Shown here: one piece after another, positions 50,855 to 59,320 of the stretch
Layout of the letters: each line of letters opens with the position of its first letter
Position numbering within the stretch: the stretch's first letter is position 1
From: Hymenobacter armeniacus
GTDB taxonomy: Bacteria; Bacteroidota; Bacteroidia; Cytophagales; Hymenobacteraceae
Assembly: GCF_014699055.1 (NCBI RefSeq)
Contig: NZ_JACXAC010000003.1
Coordinates: 682,001 to 746,000, forward strand
DNA length: 64,000 bases
Reading direction: 5' to 3'
Program-made: the position numbers and the translations under genes
Notes under the pieces: model-generated
What the model saw: only the letters and a program-made list of their open reading frames with translations
Told to the model about the DNA's origin: nothing
Database searches by the model: none

Positions 50855-51484
50855 TTAGCGTCTTACCAGAAACCGCACGAAATCCACGGCCGAATCCAAC
50901 GTGTTGCGGCCCACGAGGTCGAAGCTCAGCGTCACGGCTTTTTCCACGGCCGCGTCGGTGCGCTCGAAGTTCACCGTGTCGTCCTTGGCGAAGTAGCCCA
51001 GCACAAAAAGCGCCTGCTGCCAAAAGAAGCGCGGGTAGCCGTCCTGCACCAACGGGCGGTTGGCAATTTCGCCGCTCACGCGCCCGGCGCTGAGCAGGTC
51101 GCTCACGAAATATTCAAAGTCCTGCCGGAAGTCATCGAGCACGCGTGGCGAGAGCGCCGGGATGCGGTGCAGCGAGCGGCGCAGGCTCATCAGGGCGTAG
51201 GAGCGGTTGTTTTTGAGAATTTCGAGCAGCGTGTAATAAAACGCCAGCAGCTTCTCGCGGCTGCCGTAGCCCTCCCACACCGGCTCGGCCGCGGCCGTTT
51301 CGCGCGCCTGCCGCCCAAAATCAGCCCAGATTTCGCGGTCAATGGCCTCGAAGTTGGGGTAATGCTGGTAGAACTCGGCTTCGGCCACGCCCAACTGCTG
51401 GGTGAGCTTGAACACCGATTGCGGCGGGTGGCCTTCGTTGAGCACGAAGTCGAGATAGGCTTGTTTGATGCGGTCCTTTTCCAT
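50855..51484 (-). CDS. TetR-family transcription regulator
   Basis: The protein is 209 aa. The N-terminal HTH is RIKQAYLDFVLNEGHPPQSV then LTQQLGVAEAEFYQHYPNF (recognition helix about residues 30-45). The C-terminal ligand domain is all-helical. ATG 51484 fits a usual TetR start; longer in-frame starts overlap the photolyase gene. It is on the same strand and upstream of the AarF-like kinase, so autoregulation plus control of that gene is likely. The ligand is unknown. Confidence 0.85.
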   Translation of the reverse strand: MEKDRIKQAYLDFVLNEGHPPQSVFKLTQQLGVAEAEFYQHYPNFEAIDREIWADFGRQARETAAAEPVWEGYGSREKLLAFYYTLLEILKNNRSYALMSLRRSLHRIPALSPRVLDDFRQDFEYFVSDLLSAGRVSGEIANRPLVQDGYPRFFWQQALFVLGYFAKDDTVNFERTDAAVEKAVTLSFDLVGRNTLDSAVDFVRFLVRR

Positions 51485-51534
51485 GGCAGTACAACCGGTT
51501 GAGTAGGCGGGAGGTTCTGATTGCAGAGTCCATG

Positions 51535-52860
51535 CTACGACGCGGCATTGCGCGCCGCCCGAATGGCCTCCACGGCTCGCTCGCGTCCAAACTTGTGGTC
51601 CACAATCGGTTTGGGATACTTCGCCGTGCCCACTTCTGGCACCCATTTTTTGATGTATTTCATCTGGGGGTCGACCTGCGCCTGCTGGCTTTCGGGGCTG
51701 TACACCCGGAACCACGGGGCCGAGATAGCGCCGGTGCCGGCCATCCACTGCCAGTTGCCCACGTTGTTGGCCATGTCGTAGTCGAGGAGCTTGTCGGCGA
51801 AATACCGCTCGCCCCACCGCCAGTCGATGAATAAGTGCTTCACCAGAAAGCCGGCCACGGTCATGCGCACGCGGTTGGGCAGGTAGCCGGTTTCGTTGAG
51901 CTGGCGCATGCCGGCGTCCACCAGCGGGTAGCCGGTGCGGCCCTCGCACCAGGCCCGAAACTCGTCTTCGTTGTTGCGGTAGGGAATGTCCCGCATCTTG
52001 GGGTCGTAGCTCTCGGTGGCGGTGTTGGGGAAGTGCCAGAGCAGCATCATGAAGAAATCGCGCCAGATGATTTCGGCCAGTAGCTTCGGGTTTAGCTCTT
52101 TGGCCTGCTTCACCACCTCGCGCACGCTCAGCGTGCCGAAGCGCAGGTTCAGCGACTCGCGCGTGCTGCCGTGCTCATCGGCGGGCGTGTCGCGCGTTTT
52201 GTGGTAGTTGCGCACTAGGTTTTCGGCCGGCAGCTTCACCGGCGGGAAATACTGCTCCTTGCGCTCAAACCCCATGCTTTTAAGCGTGGGCCGGCTGCCC
52301 GCCTTCTCCTTGGAAATGTGGTGCAGGTTGGCTTTTTTGAACGCCTTTTTAGAGTCGTGCGGCTCCAGCAACTCGTCGGTCAGCTTGGCGGTGTAGGCCT
52401 TTAGGTACGCGCCGAACACCTTGGGCACAGTGCCCGATTTGGTCATGATTTCATCCTTGGCGAAGATGACCTGGTCCTTGTATGCGTGAAGCTCGGCGCC
52501 GTGCTTCTTCAGCATCTTGGCCACGGCCGTGTCGCGCTCGGTGGCGTAGGGCTCGTAGTCCTCGTTGGTGTGCACGGCGGCCACGTCGAAATCTTTCACC
52601 AACTGCTCCAGCACTTCTAGCGGCCGGCCGTAGCGCGCCAGAAAGGTGCCGCCGGCAGCCTCGGTTTCGTGCGCCAGCTTCTCTACTTCATCGTAAATGA
52701 AGGTGAGGCGGGCATCGGCCTTGTTGGGCAGGTGGTCGAGAATGTCGCGGTCGTAAATAAACAGCGGCAACACCGGCAGGCCGCTGGCCAGCGCGGCCGC
52801 CAGGCCCACATTGTCGTGAATGCGCAGGTCGCGCCGGTGCCAGAGAAGGCAGACTTTCAT
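51535..52860 (-). CDS. phrB: deoxyribodipyrimidine photolyase (class I CPD photolyase/cryptochrome family)
   Basis: The protein is 441 aa. It uses light to repair cyclobutane pyrimidine dimers. The N-terminal Rossmann antenna domain is VCLLWHRRDLRIHDNVGLAAAL. The C-terminal FAD domain has LLAEIIWRDFFMMLLWHFPN, GRTGYPLVDAGMRQLNETG, NRVRMTVAGFLVKHL and the hallmark DMANNVGNWQWMAGTG. The intact Trp residues suggest an active photolyase. A cryptochrome role cannot be excluded. It is 50 bp upstream of the TetR-type gene start on the same strand. Confidence 0.93.
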   Translation of the reverse strand: MKVCLLWHRRDLRIHDNVGLAAALASGLPVLPLFIYDRDILDHLPNKADARLTFIYDEVEKLAHETEAAGGTFLARYGRPLEVLEQLVKDFDVAAVHTNEDYEPYATERDTAVAKMLKKHGAELHAYKDQVIFAKDEIMTKSGTVPKVFGAYLKAYTAKLTDELLEPHDSKKAFKKANLHHISKEKAGSRPTLKSMGFERKEQYFPPVKLPAENLVRNYHKTRDTPADEHGSTRESLNLRFGTLSVREVVKQAKELNPKLLAEIIWRDFFMMLLWHFPNTATESYDPKMRDIPYRNNEDEFRAWCEGRTGYPLVDAGMRQLNETGYLPNRVRMTVAGFLVKHLFIDWRWGERYFADKLLDYDMANNVGNWQWMAGTGAISAPWFRVYSPESQQAQVDPQMKYIKKWVPEVGTAKYPKPIVDHKFGRERAVEAIRAARNAAS

Positions 52861-52891
52861 GTTGGTAAGTTGGGTTATCTATGCAAAGCAG

Positions 52892-52985
52892 AACGTCACG
52901 CAGAACGCAGCGAAGCATCTTGCCCGCCATAGTAAATTGATTACTTACGATGGGCAAGATGCTTCGCTGCGCTCTGCATGACGTT
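52892..52985. repeat. palindromic repeat, family A (94 bp)
   Basis: Left arm AACGTCACGCAGAACGCAGC... from 52892; right arm ends at 52985. The arms agree over about 37 bp with a few mismatches. It shares the AACGTCA(T/C)GC..(A/G)CGCAGCGAAGCATCT core with the elements at 21294 and 39471. It lies between the photolyase and SDR genes. Confidence 0.9.
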
Positions 52986-52992
52986 TTTCTAC

Positions 52993-53709
52993 CTATTTCA
53001 GTTTTCCCATGCCGCCATCCACGGCCAGCACCTGGCCGGTCACGAACGAGCTGTGGTCGGAAAGCAGGAAGGAGGCGGTGTAGGCCAGGTCTTCGGGCTG
53101 GCCGATGCGCTGCAGCGGGTGGCGCTTGCCGCCGGCCTCCACTTTTTCGGGCGAGTTGAGCAGGGCGGCGGCCAGGGGCGTGTTGGTGAGCGAGGGCGCG
53201 ATGCAGTTCACGCGCACGCCACTGGCGGCGTACTCGGCAGCCAGGGCGCGGGTCAGGCCTTCCACGGCGGCTTTGGCCGTGGCAATGCTGGCGTGGAAAC
53301 TCATGCCCGTATCGGCCGCCACGGTGCTGAACAGCACGATGGAAGCGGTGCCCTCGGCTTTTTTCAGGCGTTTGATGGTGGCCTGGATGACGCGCACGGC
53401 GCCCAGCACGTTCAGGTCGAAATCGGCCTGGAAATCATCGGTCGGGATGCGCTCAAACGGCCGCAGCTTGATGCTGCCGGGGAAATAAGCCACGCCGTGC
53501 AGCACGTCGGGCAGGGCATCGAAGGCGGTGCCCACGGGCTGGGTGGCGTCGTAGGCTATGTGGGTGGTGCCCAGCTCGGCTAGCTCCGGCGACAGGTGGC
53601 GCGAGGCCGTAAATAAGTTGACGTGGAGGGAGCTCAGAAGCCGGGCCGTGGCCAGGCCAATGCCCGACGAGGCGCCGATGAGCAGAATGTTTTTGTCGGT
53701 AAAATCCAT
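52993..53709 (-). CDS. short-chain dehydrogenase/reductase-like protein without the catalytic Tyr
   Basis: The protein is 238 aa, a Rossmann SDR fold with the cofactor motif LIGASSGIGLATA (residues 10-22) and PGSIKLRPFE. The usual YxxxK is not intact: in FHASIATAKAAVEGLTRALA the Lys is aligned but the Tyr place holds Ile. The catalytic Ser region (IVLFSTVAADTG) is kept. Such SDRs exist as a subgroup in Bacteroidota and may be non-canonical enzymes or cofactor-binding regulators. It lies next to a LacI-type operator at 53792, divergent from pyc. Confidence 0.85.
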   Translation of the reverse strand: MDFTDKNILLIGASSGIGLATARLLSSLHVNLFTASRHLSPELAELGTTHIAYDATQPVGTAFDALPDVLHGVAYFPGSIKLRPFERIPTDDFQADFDLNVLGAVRVIQATIKRLKKAEGTASIVLFSTVAADTGMSFHASIATAKAAVEGLTRALAAEYAASGVRVNCIAPSLTNTPLAAALLNSPEKVEAGGKRHPLQRIGQPEDLAYTASFLLSDHSSFVTGQVLAVDGGMGKLK

Positions 53710-53791
53710 GCGGGAAAGCTTAGCTGTGCGAATGCCTTGCTAACCCTGTATCAGGGCGAAAGTTTCGGCGGAAAGGCTGCCAAATGAAAAT

Positions 53792-53803
53792 GCAAACGTT
53801 TGC
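53792..53803. promoter_or_regulatory. second LacI-type operator GCAAACGTTTGC, upstream of pyc
   Basis: This is identical over 12 bp to the susC operator at 33793-33804. It lies in the 202-bp divergent region between the SDR and pyruvate carboxylase genes. A near -7 box TAGTTTCG at 53874-53881 (TTG at 53855-53857, spacer 16) would place the operator upstream of the pyc promoter. Confidence 0.6.
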
Positions 53804-53854
53804 CGAAGATTCTCTTATAGCGAAATTTCGCTGGAAAAAATGGGGAAACGCAGG

Positions 53855-53881
53855 TTGGTAGCAGCCTTTGGCGTAGTTTCG
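53855..53881 (+). promoter_or_regulatory. possible pyc promoter (TTG-N16-TAGTTTCG)
   Basis: It differs from the consensus at one position of the -7 box and has a short spacer, 30 bp before the ATG at 53912. Weak. Confidence 0.35.
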
Positions 53882-53911
53882 CCGTAAGCGCGTTTATCCC
53901 ACTACTCGCAT

Positions 53912-56900
53912 ATGAACATAACTAAACTCCTGGTCGCCAATCGCGGCGAAATTGCCATTCGCGTCATGCGCGCCGCCACCGAGCTCAACATCCCCACGGT
54001 GGCCGTGTACACCTATGAGGACCGGTACTCGCTGCACCGCTACAAAGCCGACGAGGCCTACCAGATAGGCCGCGACGACGAGCCCCTGAAGCCTTATCTC
54101 GACATCGAGAGCATCCTGCGGGTGGCCAAGGAAAACGGGGCCAACGCCATTCACCCCGGCTACGGCTTCCTGTCCGAAAACGCCACGCTCTCGCGCCGCT
54201 GCGCCGAGGAAGGCATCATTTTCGTGGGCCCGCGCCCCGAGGTGATGGAAGCCCTCGGCGACAAGGTGCGCGCCAAGGAAGTGGCCCAGCAGTGCCAGGT
54301 GCCCCAAATCGAGAGCAGCGAGGCCGAGCTGGTCGACTTCGCCACCGCCAAAACCGAGGCCAACCGCATCGGCTACCCCGTGATGCTGAAGGCGGCGGCC
54401 GGCGGCGGCGGGCGCGGCATGCGCGTCATCCGCGACGACGAGCAGCTGGAGAAGGGCTTTTTTGAAGCCCGCAACGAGGCCCTGAACGCCTTCGGCGACG
54501 ACACCGTGTTTCTGGAGAAGTTCGTGGAGAAGCCCAAGCACATCGAAGTGCAGCTGGTGGGCGACCACCACGGCAACCTGGTGCACCTCTACGAGCGCGA
54601 CTGCTCGGTGCAGCGCCGCTTTCAGAAAGTGGTGGAAGTGGCCCCGGCCATGAACCTGCCCGACCACCAGCGCCACCTCTTGTACGAGTACGCCCTGCGC
54701 ATCGGGCGGGCCGTGGGCTACGACAACGTGGGCACCGTGGAATTCCTGGTGAACCCCGAGCACGACCGCATCTACTTCATTGAGGTGAACCCGCGCATCC
54801 AGGTAGAGCACACCGTGACCGAGATGATTACGGGCATCGACCTTATCAAAACCCAGATTTTCATCGCGGCCGATTACAAGCTCAGCGACCCCGAAATTGG
54901 CCTCGGGCCCGACGTGAAGCCCTTGCGCGCCGGTTTTGCCATGCAATGCCGCGTGACCACCGAAAACCCCGAAAACGACTTCAAGCCCGACTACGGCACC
55001 ATTGTGGCCTACCGGCAGGCGGGCGGCTTCGGCATTCGCCTCGACGAGGGCTCGGTGTATCAGGGCGTGGTGGTGTCGCCGTTTTTCGACTCAATGCTCG
55101 TGAAGGTGTCGGCCCACGCCTCAACGCTGCACGCCGCGGCCCAGAAAATGCTGCGCGCACTCGACGAATTCCGCGTGCGCGGCGTGCAAACCAACATTCA
55201 ATTCCTCAAGAATATCGTCGGCAACGAGGAGTTTCAGACCGGTCACGCCACCGTCGACTTCATCAAAGACCACCCCGAGCTGTTCAAGTTCGAAACCCGG
55301 CGCGACCGCGCCACCCGCCTGCTGGGCTTCATCGGCGAGACGGTGGTGAACGGCAACCCCGACGTGAAAAACCTGCTCGACCCGCGCGCCAACCCGCGCC
55401 GGCCGCACATCCCGCACTCGGGCCACGAGGCGCCCGCGCCCGGCACCAAGCAGAAGCTGCACGAGTTGGGCCCCGAAGGCTTTGCCCAATGGCTGCGCGA
55501 CGAGCCGCTGGTGCACTACACCGACACCACCCTGCGCGACGCCCACCAGAGCCTGCTGGCCACCCGCATGCGCACCTGGGACATGCTGAAAGTGGCCGGC
55601 GCCTACGCCAAAATGCACCCCCAGACCTTCAGCCTCGAGGTGTGGGGCGGTGCCACCTTCGACGTGGCCCTGCGCTTCCTGCACGAAGACCCCTGGGAGC
55701 GCCTGGCCAGGCTCCGCGAAGCCATTCCGAACATTCTGCTCCAAATGCTCATTCGCGGGGCCAATGGCGTGGGCTACAAGGCTTACCCGGACAATCTGAC
55801 CGAGCGGTTTGTGCAGCAGGCGGCCGAAACCGGCGTCGACATCTTCCGCATTTTCGACTCGCTGAACTGGATGAAGGGCATGGAAGCCTGCATTGGCTTT
55901 GTGCGCAACAAAACCGACCGGCTGGCCGAAGCCAGCATCTGCTACACCGGCGACATTCTGGACCCCAAGCGCACCAAATACACCCTCGACTACTACCTCC
56001 GGCTGGCCAAGCAGCTCGAAGACGCCGGCGCCCACATTCTCTGCATCAAGGACATGGCGGGCCTGCTGAAGCCCTACGCCGCCACCGAGCTCATTCAGGG
56101 CCTGCGCGATACGGTGAAGCTGCCCATCCACCTGCACACGCACGATACGTCGTCGCTGCAGCCCGCCACCTACGCCAAGGCCGTGGAGGCTGGCGTCAAC
56201 GTCATCGACGTGGCCATTGGCTCGCTGTCGGGGCTCACCTCGCAGCCCAACTTCAACTCGGTGGTGGAAATGTTTCGGGGCACGCCGCGCCACCGCGAGT
56301 TCGACCAGCCCTCGCTCAACGAGTTCAGCAACTACTGGGAGGCCGTGCGCGAGATGTATTACCCCTTTGAATCGGGCCTGAAAGCGGGTACGTCGGAGGT
56401 ATTTCAGCACGAGATTCCGGGCGGGCAATACTCCAACCTGCGCCCGCAGGCGGCCTCGCTGGGCCTTATTGATAAGTTTGAGGAAGTGAAGCAGCGCTTT
56501 GCCGACGTGAACCAGATGTTCGGCGACATCGTGAAGGTGACGCCGAGCAGCAAGGTGGTCGGCGACATGGCCCTGTTCATGGTGTCGAACAACCTCACGC
56601 CCCAGGACGTGATGGAACGCGGGGAGGGGCTGAACTTCCCCGAGTCGGTGCGCGAGCTGTTTCGCGGCGACATCGGCCAGCCCGAAGGCGGCTGGCCCCA
56701 GGAGCTGCAGAAGCTCATTCTGAAGAACGAAACGCCCTTCACCGACCGGCCCAACGAGCACCTCGCGCCCATCGACTTCGACCAAGAGTGGACAGCTTTT
56801 CAGGAGAAATTCCCCGGCGCCAAGTTCACCGATTTGCTGTCGTCGCTGCTCTATCCCAGGGTGTTTGAGGAATACTGGGCGCACCGCCAGAAGTTCGGCA

Positions 56901-57352
56901 ACGTGAGCAAGGTGCCCACGTCGGTGTTCTTCTACGGCCTGAAGCCGGGCGAGGAAACCATCATCGAAATCGCCCGGGGCAAGTCTGTCATCGTGCGCCT
57001 GGAGTCGGTGGGCACGCTGAACGAGGAAGGCTGCCGCACCATCTTCTTCACCCTCAACGGCCAGACCCGCAACCTGCAGGTGCGCGACCAGTCGGTGGCC
57101 GTTACCAAAATCAGCAACGCCAAGGCCGACAAGGCCAACCCGCGCCAGCTGGGCGCCCCGCTCCAAGGCATGCTGAGCAAAGTGCTGGTGAAGCCCGGCC
57201 AGACGGCCACCAAAAACACGCCGCTCTTCGTCATCGAGGCCATGAAGATGGAAACCACCATCACCGCCCCGCAGGACCTGACCGTGGCCGACATAGTTTT
57301 GCACGAAGGCACCCGCGTGGCTGCCGACGACTTGGTGCTGACCCTTAACTAA
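53912..57352 (+). CDS. pyc: pyruvate carboxylase
   Basis: The protein is 1146 aa, the single-chain form. It carboxylates pyruvate to oxaloacetate with ATP and bicarbonate (EC 6.4.1.1), refilling the citric acid cycle. The biotin carboxylase part spans residues 1 to about 455 (LLVANRGEIAIRVMRAA, GGGGRGMRVI ATP-grasp loop, EVNPRIQVEHTVTEMITG). The carboxyltransferase barrel starts about residue 535 (YTDTTLRDAHQSLLATRMRT). The C-terminal biotinyl domain carries the biotin Lys1112 in IEAMKMETTITAP. The M28 peptidase gene starts 4 bp after its stop. An operator shared with susC suggests control by sugar supply. Confidence 0.98.
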   Translation: MNITKLLVANRGEIAIRVMRAATELNIPTVAVYTYEDRYSLHRYKADEAYQIGRDDEPLKPYLDIESILRVAKENGANAIHPGYGFLSENATLSRRCAEEGIIFVGPRPEVMEALGDKVRAKEVAQQCQVPQIESSEAELVDFATAKTEANRIGYPVMLKAAAGGGGRGMRVIRDDEQLEKGFFEARNEALNAFGDDTVFLEKFVEKPKHIEVQLVGDHHGNLVHLYERDCSVQRRFQKVVEVAPAMNLPDHQRHLLYEYALRIGRAVGYDNVGTVEFLVNPEHDRIYFIEVNPRIQVEHTVTEMITGIDLIKTQIFIAADYKLSDPEIGLGPDVKPLRAGFAMQCRVTTENPENDFKPDYGTIVAYRQAGGFGIRLDEGSVYQGVVVSPFFDSMLVKVSAHASTLHAAAQKMLRALDEFRVRGVQTNIQFLKNIVGNEEFQTGHATVDFIKDHPELFKFETRRDRATRLLGFIGETVVNGNPDVKNLLDPRANPRRPHIPHSGHEAPAPGTKQKLHELGPEGFAQWLRDEPLVHYTDTTLRDAHQSLLATRMRTWDMLKVAGAYAKMHPQTFSLEVWGGATFDVALRFLHEDPWERLARLREAIPNILLQMLIRGANGVGYKAYPDNLTERFVQQAAETGVDIFRIFDSLNWMKGMEACIGFVRNKTDRLAEASICYTGDILDPKRTKYTLDYYLRLAKQLEDAGAHILCIKDMAGLLKPYAATELIQGLRDTVKLPIHLHTHDTSSLQPATYAKAVEAGVNVIDVAIGSLSGLTSQPNFNSVVEMFRGTPRHREFDQPSLNEFSNYWEAVREMYYPFESGLKAGTSEVFQHEIPGGQYSNLRPQAASLGLIDKFEEVKQRFADVNQMFGDIVKVTPSSKVVGDMALFMVSNNLTPQDVMERGEGLNFPESVRELFRGDIGQPEGGWPQELQKLILKNETPFTDRPNEHLAPIDFDQEWTAFQEKFPGAKFTDLLSSLLYPRVFEEYWAHRQKFGNVSKVPTSVFFYGLKPGEETIIEIARGKSVIVRLESVGTLNEEGCRTIFFTLNGQTRNLQVRDQSVAVTKISNAKADKANPRQLGAPLQGMLSKVLVKPGQTATKNTPLFVIEAMKMETTITAPQDLTVADIVLHEGTRVAADDLVLTLN

Positions 57353-57356
57353 CCCG

Positions 57357-58709
57357 ATGAACAAAATTCTTTTGCTGGGCTGCATGCTGGCTGCCTTGCC
57401 CGCCGCCGCGCAGAAAAAAGCCGCCAAACCCGCCGCCAAACCGGTTGCCAAAGCCGTTGCCGTTTCCGGCGCCACCGTGACGCGTGTGGTACAAACCCTG
57501 GCCGCCGACGACATGCAGGGCCGCGGCACGGGCCAGCCCGGGGGCCAGCGCGCCGCCGATTTTCTGGCCGGAGAGTTTAAGCGCATCGGCCTGAAGCCGT
57601 TGGCGGGCCAGGCGGGCTTTGAGCAGAAGCTCACCGTGTACCAGAGCCAGACCGGCCCGGTAGGGGCCTTCATCAACGGGCAAGCCCTGGCGCCCGCGCA
57701 GGTGGTGGCCGTTTCTGGCCAGCCCGCCATCAACTGGTCGAGCGAAGATGCGCAGCCGCCCACAGTGGCCGTCATTGGCGCCGAGCCCGTGGAGCGCCGC
57801 AAGCTGTTTGGCTACCTCAACCCCACGGCCAACACGCTGGTGTTTGTCGATACGGCCCAGACCAAGGCCTTCCGCCAGCTGCAGGGCTACCTGGGCCGGG
57901 GCACCACTAGCGCCGAGCCGCCCAAGCCCTTCGCCACGGTATTTGTGCTGGGCGCCCGCCCGGCCACGCTCACCTACCGCATCAGTGCCAACGCCGTGGT
58001 GGTGCCCGTGGAGCTGCGCAACATTGTGGGCCAGCTGCCCGGCCGCGACCCCAAGCGCGCCAAGGAAAACGTGGTGTTTTCGGGCCACTACGACCACCTG
58101 GGCATTCTCAAGCCCACGGCTGCCGGCGACTCCATTGCCAACGGCGCCGACGACGACGCCAGCGGTACGACGGCCGTGGTGGCCCTGGCCGAATACTTTA
58201 AGAAGCGCAACGACAATGCCCGCCCGCTCATCTTCGTGGCCTTCGCCGCCGAGGAAGTGGGCGGTTTTGGCTCGCAGTTCTTCTCCCGTCAGCTCGACCC
58301 CGCGCAGGTAACGGCCATGTTCAACATCGAGATGATTGGCAAGGAAGCCAAATTCGGCCCCAATACGGCCTTCATCACGGGCTACGAGAGGTCTGATTTC
58401 GGCAAGCTGCTGCAAGCCAACCTGACGGGCAGCAAGTTCCGCTTCGAGCCCGACCCGTACCCCGAGCAAAACCTGTTTTATCGGTCCGATAATGCCACCC
58501 TGGCCCGCCTAGGCGTGCCGGCCCACACCATCAGCACCGACCAGATTCCGACCGACGGCCTTTATCACTCCGTCGACGATGAAGTGGAAACCCTCGACCT
58601 CACCAACATGACGGCCGTCATTCAGGCCATTGCCCAGAGCGCCAGCGGCATCGTGGCCGGCAAGCAAACGCCCAGCCGCATTCCCCCGCTGACGGACGAC
58701 CGGAACTAG
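57357..58709 (+). CDS. M28-family zinc aminopeptidase, exported
   Basis: The protein is 450 aa. The signal peptide is MNKILLLGCMLAALPAAAQ. A Lys/Ala-rich stretch follows, then the M28 fold: VVFSGHYDHLGI (zinc His/Asp), NGADDDASGTTAVVALAEYF (bridging Asp), FVAFAAEEVGGFGSQFF (catalytic Glu pair), FNIEMIGKEA, and a late His in STDQIPTDGLYHSVDDE. The start is 4 bp after the pyc stop, so it is in the same transcript. It is probably a periplasmic peptidase for peptide use. The pairing with pyc looks like a chance operon. Confidence 0.9.
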   Translation: MNKILLLGCMLAALPAAAQKKAAKPAAKPVAKAVAVSGATVTRVVQTLAADDMQGRGTGQPGGQRAADFLAGEFKRIGLKPLAGQAGFEQKLTVYQSQTGPVGAFINGQALAPAQVVAVSGQPAINWSSEDAQPPTVAVIGAEPVERRKLFGYLNPTANTLVFVDTAQTKAFRQLQGYLGRGTTSAEPPKPFATVFVLGARPATLTYRISANAVVVPVELRNIVGQLPGRDPKRAKENVVFSGHYDHLGILKPTAAGDSIANGADDDASGTTAVVALAEYFKKRNDNARPLIFVAFAAEEVGGFGSQFFSRQLDPAQVTAMFNIEMIGKEAKFGPNTAFITGYERSDFGKLLQANLTGSKFRFEPDPYPEQNLFYRSDNATLARLGVPAHTISTDQIPTDGLYHSVDDEVETLDLTNMTAVIQAIAQSASGIVAGKQTPSRIPPLTDDRN

Positions 58710-58770
58710 GCAATGGGCGACTGGTGAATGAGTTAGTTCGACATCAATTTAGCCATTCGCCCATTCGCCT
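58709..58770. repeat. imperfect palindromic repeat (about 62 bp)
   Basis: GGCAATGGGCGACTGG and CCATTCGCCCATTCGCC are mostly complementary. It fills the gap between the convergent M28 peptidase and META genes. Confidence 0.55.
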
Positions 58771-59221
58771 ATTTCAGATATACGGCTTCCAGCCGGGCCA
58801 CAGCTGCACCGCTGGCATCCAGCACCCGCAGGGTGTCGCCGCTGATTTCGTAGCTGTTGGCCTTGGCCAGGGCCCCGGTGAAGGCGTTTTCGGTATCGAT
58901 GGCCGGGCAGCTCATGCGCGTGCTCATCAGCGGGCTGAACTTCAGCTCACTCTCGTTTTCGCTGAAGAAGCTGCCCCGGAAGCGGTTGCAGCTGCCGTTG
59001 CCTTCGGCCGTACCGTCGGCGCGGAGCGTGAGGTAAGGCTCGCGGGTGTTGGCGGGCACCGAAATGGGCTTGCCGGCCACTTGCCGCAGCACCCAGTGGG
59101 TTTCGCGGAGCGGGGCGTTGGGAGTAGTGGGGGCAGCTGGGGCAGTTGCCGCAGTTTCCTGGGCAGGGCGGGTATTGCAGCCAGTGGCCAGCAGGGCCAG
59201 AATCAGAACGGAAGAACGCAT
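58769..59221 (-). CDS. META-domain lipoprotein
   Basis: The protein is 150 aa. The lipobox is LILALLATGC (Cys15). After a low-complexity Ala/Thr/Pro stretch (residues 19-37) comes one META (HslJ-like) domain: THWVLRQVAGKPI, LTLRADGTAEGNGSCNRFRG and FSPLMSTRMSCPA. META domain proteins occur in outer-membrane or motility contexts, with no fixed role. ATG 59221 is preferred over 59233, which adds four residues only. Confidence 0.8.
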   Translation of the reverse strand: MRSSVLILALLATGCNTRPAQETAATAPAAPTTPNAPLRETHWVLRQVAGKPISVPANTREPYLTLRADGTAEGNGSCNRFRGSFFSENESELKFSPLMSTRMSCPAIDTENAFTGALAKANSYEISGDTLRVLDASGAAVARLEAVYLK

Positions 59222-59258
59222 AGCAGAACGCAACTAAAGGAAGGCCTTTCCAAACGCG

Positions 59259-59286
59259 AAAAGCCTGCGTGATTACGCAGGCTTTT
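59259..59286. terminator. terminator between the META and MetA-like genes
   Basis: AAAAGCCTGCGT / ACGCAGGCTTTT, a 12-bp perfect stem with loop GATT. It is 34 bp past the MetA-like stop, so it most likely ends that minus-strand gene. Confidence 0.8.
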
Positions 59287-59320
59287 GCTGAATGTTGGCG
59301 CCGCTAAGGATGAGCTTGCG

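Noticed and set aside
55121..57802. Minus-strand open frame of almost 900 codons opposite pyc and the M28 peptidase
   Set aside because: It spans the junction of two strongly supported plus-strand genes and has no domain.
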